Source: Chelatococcus sp. HY11 (GTDB taxonomy: Bacteria > Pseudomonadota > Alphaproteobacteria > Rhizobiales > Beijerinckiaceae). From it: a stretch of DNA of 64,000 nt. The notes beneath the pieces were generated by a model. The model was not told where the DNA came from. It ran no database searches and worked only from the letters and a program-made list of their open reading frames with translations. The stretch lies in the NCBI RefSeq assembly GCF_018398335.1, contig NZ_JAHBRX010000002.1, positions 558,001 through 622,000 on the forward strand, in the 5' to 3' direction. A program made the position numbers and the translations under genes. Below, one piece after another: positions 53,110-62,264 of this stretch. How positions within the stretch are numbered: position 1 is the stretch's first letter; the number at the start of each line of letters is the position of its first letter.

Positions 53110-53486
53110 AGCTCCCCAACCTAAACCTATAGCATATGTTATATGTTAAGGGATCTCGACCGGGTTTGCAATATTGCGCTCCACGCGCGGTGTCCACGCG
53201 TGGACGCTCTTCGCGACGCGGCAATCTGCCCACGCGAATGGGCTTAGGCCAACGCCGGGACGGCGTACAGGCCAGCGCCTTCGCGGCCATCTGAACATGC
53301 CGCGACGGCCAGCCGAATCCTGTGACGCTTTGTAAAAGCCGGGGTTAGGCAGGCATGCAGCGAAAGACGAGGGATTTTTACAGATTCATCGAACAGGATG
53401 CCGCCCTAAGGCGACCGGCCGCACGCGCGTCCCGCGAGGATAAGGGTCTCAGGAGGTGGCCTTGATAAAACGCTGACAGTCACCCG
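53110..53486. other. Spacer upstream of the GntR gene
   Basis: No gene is supported. 53133-53145 holds catatgttatatg, a palindrome with three-base centre, and ttatatgtta at 53139-53148 resembles the sites at 47731 and 47829; both lie 20-40 bases before the GntR start and could be its own operator. A perfect 14-base palindrome gtccacgcgtggac lies at 53192-53205. The remainder to 53486 is featureless. Confidence 0.45.
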
Positions 53487-53783
53487 TCAGGGGCAAACAT
53501 AACCCGAAGCATTAGGAGCGCAGCGTACACCATTCGGCAGCACAAGCTCACCGTTCAATTCACGGCGAACATACGCACCATTGGGAAGTGCGAAGCCTCC
53601 ACTGACGTCCGGGGTCACCATGGTGCCGTCCGGCAGGGCGAGCATATTACCGTTACGCGTTATCTGCTTGGCAGATGGCACGCCCGTAACGGAAGCCTGC
53701 CTATTCGGCGTGCATGCCGAAAGTACCAACGCGCAAACAATCGCGGCCGTCAAACGCATGCCCATAGCAATGGGTGTCTCCAT
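53487..53783 (-). CDS. Small putative lipoprotein
   Basis: A protein of about 98 residues with a lipoprotein signal: basic start, hydrophobic core and lipobox LSAC with the cysteine at residue 24. The mature part is repetitive, with alternating short strands of the form LALPDGTMVTPDVSGGFALPNGAYV and a closing LPNGVRCAPNASGYVCP pair of cysteines. It would sit anchored to a membrane facing the periplasm. The start among several in-frame ATGs (53783, 53765, 53759) is uncertain. Unlinked to neighbouring catabolic genes. Confidence 0.65.
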   Translation of the reverse strand: METPIAMGMRLTAAIVCALVLSACTPNRQASVTGVPSAKQITRNGNMLALPDGTMVTPDVSGGFALPNGAYVRRELNGELVLPNGVRCAPNASGYVCP

Positions 53784-54064
53784 GAACGTCGTTTCCGAAT
53801 AGCAAAATAACCTCCTCACTACAACCGTGAGGGGAAAGTTCTTTGCTCGCTCAAGGCGACGGTTGAAATGGAAGTATTGTTAAGAACGCCTGTCCAGCCC
53901 AGTCGAAGTTGATTTTGAGCGCTTCGGCATCAGATAACGACGAGATCGTCATTGGCGGCAATGCACGACACAACGGAGAGACTGGACCGGCCCAATGTGA
54001 TTCCGAAAAAAATCGGGCTGGTCTCAAGTTGTCGGCTTCCCCTGGCAGAACATGGGTGCCCTGG

Positions 54065-55426
54065 TCAGGCAAGCGCCTGGGAAACTACGGCCTCGGCAGC
54101 GGCGGCTATCGCCAGGATCCGTCGATCAAGGCCCGTGGCACCGGCAATCGTCAGGCCGACGGGCGCATCGGTGCCACCATCGCGGACAGGCACCGAAATC
54201 GCGCAGCCGTCGATCATATTGATCAGCGTCGCGTTGCGCAGACTGAGAAGATTGGCGCGCGCGAAGGCTTCGTCATCGGCCAGATCGGCTATGCGCGGCG
54301 GGACCATCGCGACGCTCGGCATCAGCACGGCGTCGACCGTCGCGAGACGCCGTGCCGCGCGTTCGATCAGTGACCGGCGCGATGCGATCAGCTGGATGTA
54401 GTCTGCTGCTGTCTGGCCCGCGCCACGACGGATACGAACCGCAACACGTGGATCATAGCCGGCCTCGCTCTTTTCCAGGAGCGACGCATGCCAGGCATAG
54501 CTATCGGCGGCGGTGAAGCCTCCCTTGGCGTTGATCGTCGCAACATCGTCGAATTCCGGGAATGGTGCTTCCTCGATCCGCGCTCCGGCCGCCGACAACC
54601 GACGCAAGGCGGACGCGAAAGCCGTCGCCACCTCGACATCAAGATCCTCGAGCGCGACCGTTGTCGGCACAAGAAAGCGCAACCCTTTCAGTGACACGGG
54701 ATCCAGTGCCGCGAATGGCTCGCCGGCCATCACCGAATCGAGCGCGGCACAGCAAGCCACCGTGCGTGCGATGGAGCCAATGGAATCAAGGGCTGCTGTC
54801 AAAGGCAGCGCGCCCTCGAGCGGCACGCGGCGCGCCGTCGGCTTGAATCCGGCGAGGCCGTTGAAAGCAGCCGGAATGCGGCAGGAACCACCGGTATCCG
54901 TGCCGATCGCGCCATGGGCCATGCCGTCCGCGACAGAAACGGCAGCGCCGGAGGACGATCCGCCGGGAATACGCTCCTCCGCGCGCCGCCACACCGATCG
55001 CGGCGTGCCATAATGCGGGTTGAGACCGAGGCCGGAATAGGCGAACTCAGTCATGTTCGTGCGACCGATCACGACGAAGCCGGCCCGACGTAACCGCGCG
55101 ATGGCCGGCGCGTCACGGGTCGCGGGTGGCGCATCCGCGAGCACGCGCGACCCGGCCGTCGTGACCTCGCCCGTCATGTCGAAGAGATCCTTCACCGAGA
55201 TCGGAATGCCGGCGAAGGGCGATGGCGCCGCGCCGGCGCCGCGCAGCAGATCCATCGCCCGCGCCACGGCGCGCGCTTTATCCGGTGCGACGGCGATGAA
55301 CGCCCGCGCGCCCTCCCCGGCCGGATCGGCGATCCGCGCCAGACAATCCTCGACAAGTGTCTCGCTGGTCGTACGGCCCGCGGCGAGATCGGTACTCAAC
55401 TGCATGAGGGAAGGTGCGGTATTCAT
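54065..55426 (-). CDS. Amidase-signature family hydrolase
   Basis: A 453-residue amidase. The Ser-cisSer-Lys set is visible as K79 in ISVKDLFD, the serines of GGSSSGAAV (156-163) and the nucleophile S181 in TDTGGSCRIPAAF. The family hydrolyses amides, carbamates or allophanate-type compounds. It is the last gene of the leftward FAD-monooxygenase-GntR-cupin-amidase unit, 14 bases after the cupin. It probably removes ammonia from a heterocycle- or amide-derived intermediate of the pathway encoded here. It resembles AtzF/GatA-like members only at the signature level. Confidence 0.92.
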   Translation of the reverse strand: MNTAPSLMQLSTDLAAGRTTSETLVEDCLARIADPAGEGARAFIAVAPDKARAVARAMDLLRGAGAAPSPFAGIPISVKDLFDMTGEVTTAGSRVLADAPPATRDAPAIARLRRAGFVVIGRTNMTEFAYSGLGLNPHYGTPRSVWRRAEERIPGGSSSGAAVSVADGMAHGAIGTDTGGSCRIPAAFNGLAGFKPTARRVPLEGALPLTAALDSIGSIARTVACCAALDSVMAGEPFAALDPVSLKGLRFLVPTTVALEDLDVEVATAFASALRRLSAAGARIEEAPFPEFDDVATINAKGGFTAADSYAWHASLLEKSEAGYDPRVAVRIRRGAGQTAADYIQLIASRRSLIERAARRLATVDAVLMPSVAMVPPRIADLADDEAFARANLLSLRNATLINMIDGCAISVPVRDGGTDAPVGLTIAGATGLDRRILAIAAAAEAVVSQALA

Positions 55427-55440
55427 CGCTCAGTCCTGTC

Positions 55441-55821
55441 TCAGACCGGATCGAAGTAGTGGATTTCCAGCAGCATGCAGCCGCTTTCCGACTTGAAGGG
55501 GCCATGGAAGGCTCCCGGCGGACGCACGGCATAGGTGTGTGGCGGAAATTGCTCGCCGCCTTTGCCTTCGGCATCATTGCCGACGGTGAGGTCGCCCGTC
55601 ATGAGATAGACCTCTTCCCAATAGTCGTGCACGAAAGGGGCCGTTGTGAACACACCGGGATCGAAGCGCAGGAGACGTGTGCGCGTGCCCCGCTTGCCCG
55701 CCTCGTCCAGAGCCCCTGAGAGGATCTTCTGCTGGATGCCGGAGGGATAGCCGGGTGGCACCTCCCATCCCGTCGACAGATCCACCGTCCTGAATTCATC
55801 GTGCAACTTGTTCACGGCCAT
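55441..55821 (-). CDS. Cupin-domain protein (ChrR-like)
   Basis: A 126-residue single cupin. Metal residues are in the first motif (PFVHDYWEEVYLMTGDLTVG) and the second (YAVRPPGAFHGPFKSESG). GGAGA lies 9 bases before the ATG at 55821, which is chosen over a TTG at 55830. It lies between the GntR regulator and the amidase on the same strand. It could be a small dioxygenase, isomerase or hydrolase helper of the same pathway. Confidence 0.8.
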   Translation of the reverse strand: MAVNKLHDEFRTVDLSTGWEVPPGYPSGIQQKILSGALDEAGKRGTRTRLLRFDPGVFTTAPFVHDYWEEVYLMTGDLTVGNDAEGKGGEQFPPHTYAVRPPGAFHGPFKSESGCMLLEIHYFDPV

Positions 55822-55866
55822 GGCCAACAATCTCCAGAAGGATGGGTGATGCGCGCGCGTCCTGGC

Positions 55867-56553
55867 TCAGATGAGCCGCGACACGCTCGAATGAAAGGAA
55901 GCCACATGCGCGCGCACAGCCGTCTCCGCGCGGTCGGGATCGCGCGCGCGTAACGCTGCGACGATGTCGGCATGTTCGCGCTGCACGGCCTCCCGTTGGG
56001 TCTGGGCGGTCAGCGAGAGGAACCAGAAGCGCAGGCATCGCTCGTGCAGCTTGCCGAGGAGGTCCTGCAGCACCTCATTACGGCTTGCGGCCGCGAGCGT
56101 GGCGTGAAAATCCCGATCCAGCAGCAGGAGTTGCTCGGTGTCGCGCTCGGCCGTCGCGCGCTCTCCCTCCTCCAGGATCTTCGTGAGATGGTCTATCTCG
56201 CCGTTGTTGGCGTGCTCGGCCGCAAGCCTCGCGCACAGAGCCTCATTGGCCGTGCGCACTGGCACGAGCTGCATCATCTCCCCGAGGCTGACATGGCGCA
56301 CGACCATGCCCTTGCGAGGCATGATGTCGACGAGCCCCTCCACGCTCAGGCGATCGAAAGCCTGATGGACCGGCGTGCGCCCGAGGCCGGTAGCTTGCGC
56401 CACCTGGGCCTCATTGATCAGCTCGCCGGGCCGGTAGGCGCAGGTCAGGATGCGCCATTTGATCAGCTCATAGGCTTTGTCACGCAGCGACTGCGGGCGT
56501 TTGCGGGCGTGCGCCGTAGAGGTCACGGCGTTTTGCACGTCTGTTGAGCTCAT
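55867..56553 (-). CDS. GntR-family (FCD) transcriptional regulator
   Basis: A 228-residue regulator: winged helix KAYELIKWRILTCAYRPGELINEAQVAQATGLGRTPV and an FCD ligand domain with LLDRDFHATLAAASRNEVL and REHADIVAALRARD. The start overlaps the FAD-monooxygenase stop by 4 bases (ATGA). It probably controls this unit and the divergent DUF2848 operon through the shared promoter gap. Confidence 0.9.
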   Translation of the reverse strand: MSSTDVQNAVTSTAHARKRPQSLRDKAYELIKWRILTCAYRPGELINEAQVAQATGLGRTPVHQAFDRLSVEGLVDIMPRKGMVVRHVSLGEMMQLVPVRTANEALCARLAAEHANNGEIDHLTKILEEGERATAERDTEQLLLLDRDFHATLAAASRNEVLQDLLGKLHERCLRFWFLSLTAQTQREAVQREHADIVAALRARDPDRAETAVRAHVASFHSSVSRLI

Positions 56554-57752
56554 CCCAATTCCTCGGCCCGCCGCAGACTCGCGATCATCGAAATACGCGT
56601 CAGAAACTGGCGCGTCTTCTCGGGATCGGCGGCCGTGGCGCGTAATTCATCGCGGAAACGCTGGCGATCCTGTTCGTCGCGCGCTTCGAGATCACGCTTG
56701 TTCTTGATCGTCGCTGTTTGCACATACTCCAGCGTAACCAACCGCCGCTGCAGATCATAGCGATTAAGCTCACTCTCGGGTGCACCATTGTTGATGACCT
56801 CGACGAGCCGGCCCGTGAGATTGATGGCGTCGTGAATGCCGCCATTCATGCCCATGCCGCCGAGCGGATTGTTCACATGCGCGGCGTCCCCGACGAGGAA
56901 GGCGCGCCCCTTCCGGAAGCTCTTCGCCACGCGTTGATGAACACGGTAAAGCGTGATGTGCTGGATGTCGTAAATGGCATCAACCGGAAGCACGCTCGTC
57001 ATCGCAATCCGCGCGTAGGCTTCGCTGCTGGCAACTTCGTCGGCCACGTCCGCCTCCACAGGCACCATGACGCGCCATGCGCCGGGGATGCGGAGCAGAA
57101 AATGCCAGCGTTCGGGATCGGCGACATAGGTGACCGACGCCAGATTCGGAATGAGAGCATCGAAGTCAAAAGCGGTGGTGACGACCAGAAAGCGCTCGGG
57201 CCACGTAAAGCCCTCGAAGTCGATGTCGAGGCCGCGCCGCACGACTGAACGAGCGCCATCGGCGCCGATGAGCCAACGCCCCCGTCTCACCTCCGGGCTG
57301 CCGCCGCCTATGTCGACGCTCACGCCATCGGCGTCCTGGGACAATGCGGCGACCGGCTTGCCGAACTCGACGGAGAACAACGGGTTCTCCTTCAGCGCCT
57401 CGAAGATGATGCGCGTCAGCTTGAACTGCTCCGCCTGCAAGCGGTAGGGATGCCGGGTGAGATCGGCGATGGCGCCGAAATCGAAGGCGCCCAGAATGCC
57501 ATCCGCCTTCGTCCGATACTGTACCGTTGGCGCAACCAGCCCCTGCGCGATGAGGGCCTCCGCAAAGCCGAGGTCGTCGAGCATGTCGAGTGTCGGCGGG
57601 TGAAAGGTCGACGCGCGCGATTGTCGGCTAAGATCGTTGGACGCCTCGAAGACGGTCACTGGAATGTTTTGGCGCACGAGGTTGGCCGCCGCGGTCAGGC
57701 CAACCGGCCCCGCCCCCACGATCAGAACCCGATCATCACCCTGCATCGACAT
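56550..57752 (-). CDS. FAD-dependent monooxygenase (aromatic hydroxylase type)
   Basis: A 400-residue class A flavoprotein monooxygenase. The N-terminal VLIVGAGPVGLTAAANLVRQ binds FAD; the DG motif is GRWLIGADGARSVVRRGL; the GD motif is AFLVGDAAHVNNPLGGMGMNGG. It would hydroxylate an aromatic or heteroaromatic ring with NAD(P)H and oxygen. The ATG at 57752 has AGGAAA 5-6 bases upstream. First gene of the leftward unit and divergent from the DUF2848-hydrolase-LLM operon. Confidence 0.92.
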   Translation of the reverse strand: MSMQGDDRVLIVGAGPVGLTAAANLVRQNIPVTVFEASNDLSRQSRASTFHPPTLDMLDDLGFAEALIAQGLVAPTVQYRTKADGILGAFDFGAIADLTRHPYRLQAEQFKLTRIIFEALKENPLFSVEFGKPVAALSQDADGVSVDIGGGSPEVRRGRWLIGADGARSVVRRGLDIDFEGFTWPERFLVVTTAFDFDALIPNLASVTYVADPERWHFLLRIPGAWRVMVPVEADVADEVASSEAYARIAMTSVLPVDAIYDIQHITLYRVHQRVAKSFRKGRAFLVGDAAHVNNPLGGMGMNGGIHDAINLTGRLVEVINNGAPESELNRYDLQRRLVTLEYVQTATIKNKRDLEARDEQDRQRFRDELRATAADPEKTRQFLTRISMIASLRRAEELG

Positions 57753-57929
57753 CACTTTCCTCGACTACGCGGTCTGTGTTCACGGCTTCAACGCGTGCGC
57801 GGCAGGCTCCGGCGGGCCGTGACAACTCCGCACGCAGAACAGACCCCGACCGCCGAGCGGCACCACGCGCGCGTCCCCCAGCCCTTGCACTAAAGCAGAC
57901 AAATTCCACGCTGAAAAGCGTAGAAATTA

Positions 57930-57945
57930 TTGTGATGTTTCACAA
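57930..57945. promoter_or_regulatory. Palindromic operator-like site in the divergent promoter gap
   Basis: ttgtgatgtttcacaa has perfect 6-base arms (ttgtga/tcacaa) with a 4-base centre. It lies 70 bases before the DUF2848 start and 178 bases before the monooxygenase start. It could bind the GntR regulator of the cluster or a Crp/Fnr protein such as the one at 8985-9728. Confidence 0.55.
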
Positions 57946-58014
57946 GCATTTTAGTCTTGCCGCCTGCGAAAACATGAGGGATAAAAACTGAAAGCATTTC
58001 CGGCGGAGCAAACG

Positions 58015-58713
58015 ATGGGCGTGAACGTACCCCTCGACATCGAGATTCATTCCCAGCGGGGCCGCGCAGCCCTGCGAGTACCTGTGTCGTCATTGATCAT
58101 CGCCGGCTGGACGGGCCGAGACAAAGCCGCCATGCTTCACCACATCCGCGAGTTGGAGGCGCTTGGCGTCACGCCGCCCGCCTCAACGCCGATCTTCTAT
58201 CGCATGGCGGCCTCGCGCCTGACGTCAGCCTCACATATCGAGGCTTCCGGGCCTGACTCCAGTGGTGAAGTCGAGTTCATCCTCCTTCGCCACGCCGGCC
58301 AACTCTATGTCGGAGTAGGGTCAGACCACACCGATCGCCGCGTTGAAGTCTATTCGATCACGGTCTCCAAGCAGATGTGCGACAAGCCTGTCGGCCGGAC
58401 CTTCTGGCCCTATGAAGAGGTCGCGTCGCACTGGGACCAGCTGCTGCTGCGCTCCATCATCCGTGAAGACGGAAAAGATGTGATCTACCAGGAAGGTGGC
58501 ATCGCCAAGATGCTTCATCCGGAGGCGCTTCTTGCCCAGCTCGCGGACAGTGACGGCGCGCTCGCCGATGGCGATGTCCTCTTCGGCGGTACATTGGCGG
58601 CGATTGGTGGCATCCGGCCCTCCCCGCGCATGGAAGTTGCGCTGATCGACCCCGTGCTGGATCGCGCCATCGTCCATCGATATGACATCAAGGAACTGCC
58701 GATGCGGGGGTGA
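58015..58713 (+). CDS. DUF2848-family protein
   Basis: A 232-residue protein of the DUF2848 group, which has a fumarylacetoacetate-hydrolase-like fold. Blocks seen: SLIIAGWTGRDKAAMLHHIRELEALGV, VGVGSDHTDRRVEVYSI, and FGGTLAAIGGI near the end. SDHTDR is the most conserved part and may hold metal ligands. The catalytic role is not established; such genes often lie with amidases and ABC importers, as here. First gene of the rightward unit. Confidence 0.85.
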   Translation: MGVNVPLDIEIHSQRGRAALRVPVSSLIIAGWTGRDKAAMLHHIRELEALGVTPPASTPIFYRMAASRLTSASHIEASGPDSSGEVEFILLRHAGQLYVGVGSDHTDRRVEVYSITVSKQMCDKPVGRTFWPYEEVASHWDQLLLRSIIREDGKDVIYQEGGIAKMLHPEALLAQLADSDGALADGDVLFGGTLAAIGGIRPSPRMEVALIDPVLDRAIVHRYDIKELPMRG

Positions 58714-58743
58714 CCTCGCGAACCCGATTTGTGAGTGGCGCTG

Positions 58744-59559
58744 ATGACTGCTGATCTGCTCAAGGTTCAATCTCCGGACGGCATCTCGCTCGCGGTCGAG
58801 CGGGTCGGTCAGGGCAAGCCCGTTCTTGCGGTCCATGGTACCACATCGACGCGCGGCCGATGGGCTCCCGTCTTGCCAGCGCTGAGCACCCATTTCGCCC
58901 TATACCTGATGGACAGGCGTGGCCGTGGCGCGAGCGGCGATGCGCCGGGCGTTCATAGCATGGCGCTCGAATTCGCGGATGTGGCCGCGGTTGCGGACGC
59001 CATCAGCCAGCAGACTGGCAGCGGCATCACTGTCGTCGCCCATTCCTATGGGGCGATATGCGCCCTGGAGGCCGCGCTGCTCACGCCAGCGATAAGCCGG
59101 CTCGTTGTCTACGAACCGCCGATTCCGACGGAAGCAGCTCCTGAATCGCACGACGAGGGCCCCGTCGAACGCCTTTCGGCCTTGGTAGCCTCGGGCGACA
59201 ATTCCGGCGCTCTCCTCTATTTTTATCGGTCAGTGATTGGCATGCCCGAGACGCTGATCGGCCGCATGACAACGCGAGACGACTGGCCCGCGCGCACGGC
59301 CGTGGCACCGACCCTGCCGCGTGAAATCATGGCCACGCGCCGCTACCGCTTCGATGCACAACGCTTCGCCCAGCTTACCATTCCTACACTTGTGATGGTC
59401 GGTGCCGAGAGCCCGCCGCGTTACCAAAGTTCGACAGCCCTGCTGGCGCAGACGTTGCCCAACAACCAGACAGTGTCGCTCGCAGGCCAGCAGCACAACG
59501 CCATCGACGCGGCACCTGATCTGTTCATCCGCGAAACTCTCCGTTTCCTAGCCCCCTGA
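58744..59559 (+). CDS. Alpha/beta hydrolase
   Basis: A 271-residue hydrolase: oxyanion-loop VLAVHGTTSTRGRW, LYLMDRRGRGASGDAPG, nucleophile serine in VVAHSYGAICALEAAL, and the late QQHNAIDAAPD with the catalytic histidine. Small hydrolases of this type include deformylases and C-C or ester hydrolases in ring-degradation pathways. The ATG at 58744 is preferred over a GTG at 58735; neither has a strong ribosome site. Between the DUF2848 gene and the LLM monooxygenase. Confidence 0.88.
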   Translation: MTADLLKVQSPDGISLAVERVGQGKPVLAVHGTTSTRGRWAPVLPALSTHFALYLMDRRGRGASGDAPGVHSMALEFADVAAVADAISQQTGSGITVVAHSYGAICALEAALLTPAISRLVVYEPPIPTEAAPESHDEGPVERLSALVASGDNSGALLYFYRSVIGMPETLIGRMTTRDDWPARTAVAPTLPREIMATRRYRFDAQRFAQLTIPTLVMVGAESPPRYQSSTALLAQTLPNNQTVSLAGQQHNAIDAAPDLFIRETLRFLAP

Positions 59560-59596
59560 GGGGCCTGTCGCCCTGCGACAACGAAAGGACAAGCCC

Positions 59597-60934
59597 ATGG
59601 CCAAGACAAACCAGATGAAGCTCGGCCTCCTGCTCAACAGCATCGGCTTCCACATCGCGGCCTGGCGCCACCCTGACGCGCGCCCCGACCTCGCTTCGAC
59701 ATTCGCGCCTTACGCTGATATCACGAAGACCGCCGAGCGGGGGCTGTTCGACCTCGTCTTCCTCGCCGACAGCGCCGCCGTTCACCACGCCCATGACTTC
59801 GACATCATGACGAAGATGGCCCCCTTCTATCAGATGGAGCCAACGACGCTGCTGTCCTCCCTGGCGGCTGTCACCGACAAGATCGGCCTCGTGGCGAGCA
59901 TCACAACCACCTATAACGAGCCCTTCCATATCGCCCGCAAGATGGCGACGCTCGACCATCTCAGCGCCGGTCGCGCCGGCTGGAACCTCATAACATCCGC
60001 GAACCAGGCCGAAGCCTTCAACTTCAGCCGCGATGCCCATGTCGACCACGCCCAGCGCTACGAGCGCGCGGAAGAGGTCGCCAAGATCGTGCGCGGACTT
60101 TGGGACAGCTGGGAGGACGACGCCTTCCTCTACAACAAGGAAACCGGGCAGTTCTTCCGGAGGGAGAAGCTGCATCTGCTCGATCACAAGGGGCCACTGT
60201 TCTCGGTTCGCGGCCCGCTCAATGTGAACCGCCCGCCACAGGGCCAGCCCGTCATCGCCCAGGCCGGCTCTTCCGAGCCTGGCAAGGAACTTGCCGCGGA
60301 GACCGCCGACATCGTCTTCACGCAGCAGCTGACGCTTGAGAACGGCAAGGAGTTCTACGCCGACCTCAAGGGACGGATGGGCAAGTTCGGCCGCGAGCGC
60401 GATGAAATCAAGATCATGCCCGGTGTGGTGCCCTTCGTTGGCCGCACGCAGGAGGAGGCGGACGAAAACTTCCAGAAGATGCAGTCCCTGATTCTCCCGG
60501 AAGTCGGTCTCGCCTTGCTGCGCGAACTCCTCGGCGGCGTGGACCTGTCCCAATATCCTCTCGACGGGCCGATGCCCGACCTCACCGAGACCAACGCCGG
60601 CAAGGGCCGCTTGAAGAACCTCACCGAGCTTGCCAAGCGGGAGAACATGTCGATCCGCCAGCTCTACCAACACGCGGCGGGATCGCGCGGCCACTGGGTC
60701 CTGCGCGGAACACCGGCGCATATCGCCGATGTCCTCGAGCACTGGATCAAGGAAGAGGCGGCCGACGGCTTCGTCGTCATTCCACCCTATCTACCCGGAA
60801 CCATCGACAGCTTCGTCGACCTCGTGGTCCCGGAATTGCAGCGCCGTGGCATCTACCGTAATGCCTACGAGGGCAATACGCTGCGGGATCATCTCGGCCT
60901 CGCACGCCCACGCAATAAGTTTGCGAAGGCTTGA
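59597..60934 (+). CDS. LLM-class flavin-dependent monooxygenase (NtaA/SnaA/DszA family)
   Basis: A 445-residue flavin-dependent monooxygenase of the nitrilotriacetate/dibenzothiophene-sulfone type. The opening QMKLGLLLNSIGFHIAAWRHPDA, the block TTTYNEPFHIARKMATLDHLSAGRAGWNLIT and QAGSSEPGKELAAETADIVFT are family hallmarks. It uses reduced FMN supplied by a separate reductase, which is not encoded in the window. AACGAAAGGAC precedes the ATG. It would oxidise a C-N, C-S or ring position of the cluster's substrate; the true substrate is open. Confidence 0.93.
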   Translation: MAKTNQMKLGLLLNSIGFHIAAWRHPDARPDLASTFAPYADITKTAERGLFDLVFLADSAAVHHAHDFDIMTKMAPFYQMEPTTLLSSLAAVTDKIGLVASITTTYNEPFHIARKMATLDHLSAGRAGWNLITSANQAEAFNFSRDAHVDHAQRYERAEEVAKIVRGLWDSWEDDAFLYNKETGQFFRREKLHLLDHKGPLFSVRGPLNVNRPPQGQPVIAQAGSSEPGKELAAETADIVFTQQLTLENGKEFYADLKGRMGKFGRERDEIKIMPGVVPFVGRTQEEADENFQKMQSLILPEVGLALLRELLGGVDLSQYPLDGPMPDLTETNAGKGRLKNLTELAKRENMSIRQLYQHAAGSRGHWVLRGTPAHIADVLEHWIKEEAADGFVVIPPYLPGTIDSFVDLVVPELQRRGIYRNAYEGNTLRDHLGLARPRNKFAKA

Positions 60935-60948
60935 TGCGCTACCATGGT

Positions 60949-60984
60949 TTTGATTTCAGCGTTCTCGCGACGCTCGATATCAAA
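60949..60984. other. Imperfect inverted repeat after the LLM gene
   Basis: Arms tttgattc-agcgt and acgct-cgatatcaaa pair with two small bulges around a 7-base loop. It begins 14 bases after the LLM stop and 88 bases before the binding-protein start. No T tract follows, so it may be a transcript-stabilising hairpin rather than a terminator. Confidence 0.35.
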
Positions 60985-61072
60985 CTGAGATGAACCTCGA
61001 AATCAAACACCAGTCGAAAGATCGCGTCGGATCAGCTCAATGACGGACAATCACAAGAACAGGGGAATAACA

Positions 61073-62095
61073 ATGTTGACTATGACCCGCCGTAATCTTC
61101 TGCAAGGCACCGCCGCGATGGGCGCACTCGCCTTCGCGGGCGCGCGCACGGCTTTCGCGCAGGCGCCAGAGGATACGAAGGCGCTGTACGAGGCCGCCAA
61201 GAAGGAGGGGACGCTCACCTACTACGCGACCGCCCAGGCGCCGATCACAAAACGCGTCACGGATCGGTTCTCGGAGCTGTACCCCGGCATCAAGATCAAT
61301 GTGCTGCGCCTTGCGACCGGCCAGATGGCGCAGCGCTTCGCGAGCGAGATGCAGGCGGGCAACATCGTCGCCGACGTGATCCAGATGGCCGACCCCCTTG
61401 CCTTCGAGGATGCCGCGAAAGCGGGCTGGCTAGCAAAGCCCGCTGATCTCCCGGCGTGGTCGGCCTTCCCCAAGGACTATCTCACGGAGCATTGGGCGCT
61501 CATCGGGATCTCCCCCCATACCATTGTGTCGAACACCGACCTTGTGGATGCCAAGGACTATCCCAAGGACTGGAAGGCGATGCTCGACCCGCGCTGGAAG
61601 GGTCAGATGATCCTGAGCGACCCGCGCAACAACATGGAGGTCGCCGACTGGGCCTATACCATGTTCGATGCCTACGGCCCCGAGTTCCTCACGGGCCTCA
61701 AGAACCAGCAGCCGCGCTTCGTCGAATCCATCCTGCCCGGCATCCAGATGCTGGCCGCCGGAGAGGCGATGATCCTGGCGCCGGCGCTGCATCAGGCCAC
61801 CATGCTGATGATGGAGAAGAAAGCGCCGGTCATCGACTTCTCCCCGGCCATGACCAGCGGCCAGGAAACGATGATGGGTGTCGTGGCCAAGGCCCCGCAT
61901 CCCAACGCGGCCCGCCTGCTCGCCAACTTCCTGCTCACCCGCGATGGCCAGGAGCGCTATTGCCGCGATATCGCGGCATCGCCCCTGCCGGACATTCCAG
62001 GCGCCCTCACCCTCTCGCCGCAATATCAGCGCGGCCGTTATCGCCAGGCTGCAGCCAAGCGCGCCGAACTCGCCGCTTTGCTGGGGCTCACCTAG
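61073..62095 (+). CDS. ABC transporter substrate-binding protein (iron/spermidine type)
   Basis: A protein of about 340 residues of the extracellular family-1/AfuA type. The signal peptide contains MTRRNLLQGTAAMGALAFAG, a twin-arginine-like pattern, with cleavage after AFA. Mature features: EAAKKEGTLTYYATAQ, GIKINVLRLATGQMAQRFASE, DPRWKGQMILSDPRNN and PHPNAARLLANFLL. AGGGGA lies 6 bases before the ATG at 61073. Despite similarity to iron-binding proteins, relatives also carry phosphonates, polyamines and small organic acids; the catabolic neighbours argue for an organic ligand. Confidence 0.9.
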   Translation: MLTMTRRNLLQGTAAMGALAFAGARTAFAQAPEDTKALYEAAKKEGTLTYYATAQAPITKRVTDRFSELYPGIKINVLRLATGQMAQRFASEMQAGNIVADVIQMADPLAFEDAAKAGWLAKPADLPAWSAFPKDYLTEHWALIGISPHTIVSNTDLVDAKDYPKDWKAMLDPRWKGQMILSDPRNNMEVADWAYTMFDAYGPEFLTGLKNQQPRFVESILPGIQMLAAGEAMILAPALHQATMLMMEKKAPVIDFSPAMTSGQETMMGVVAKAPHPNAARLLANFLLTRDGQERYCRDIAASPLPDIPGALTLSPQYQRGRYRQAAAKRAELAALLGLT

Positions 62096-62170
62096 TCAGT
62101 CATTGGAAACGCTGCCGGTCACGCAGGTCGCAAACCTGCCCGACCGGCTTCGTGTCAGGGGCGCTTCGTG

Positions 62171-62206
62171 ATCAGGGGAGAACGTTCAGTTCTCCCGCTG
62201 ACTGAT
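62171..62206. other. Hairpin between binding-protein and ATPase genes
   Basis: Inner arms gggagaac and gttctccc (62176-62183, 62189-62196) with a 5-base loop, and outer arms atcag and ctgat (62171-62175, 62202-62206). Within a transport operon, such a hairpin after the binding-protein gene often sets its transcript level above that of the downstream genes. Confidence 0.5.
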
Positions 62207-62264
62207 CGCGAGCGCCGGATAGCAAGGGGCGCGGAGCGCCGACAGCGCGCGCGTAGCGAATGCG

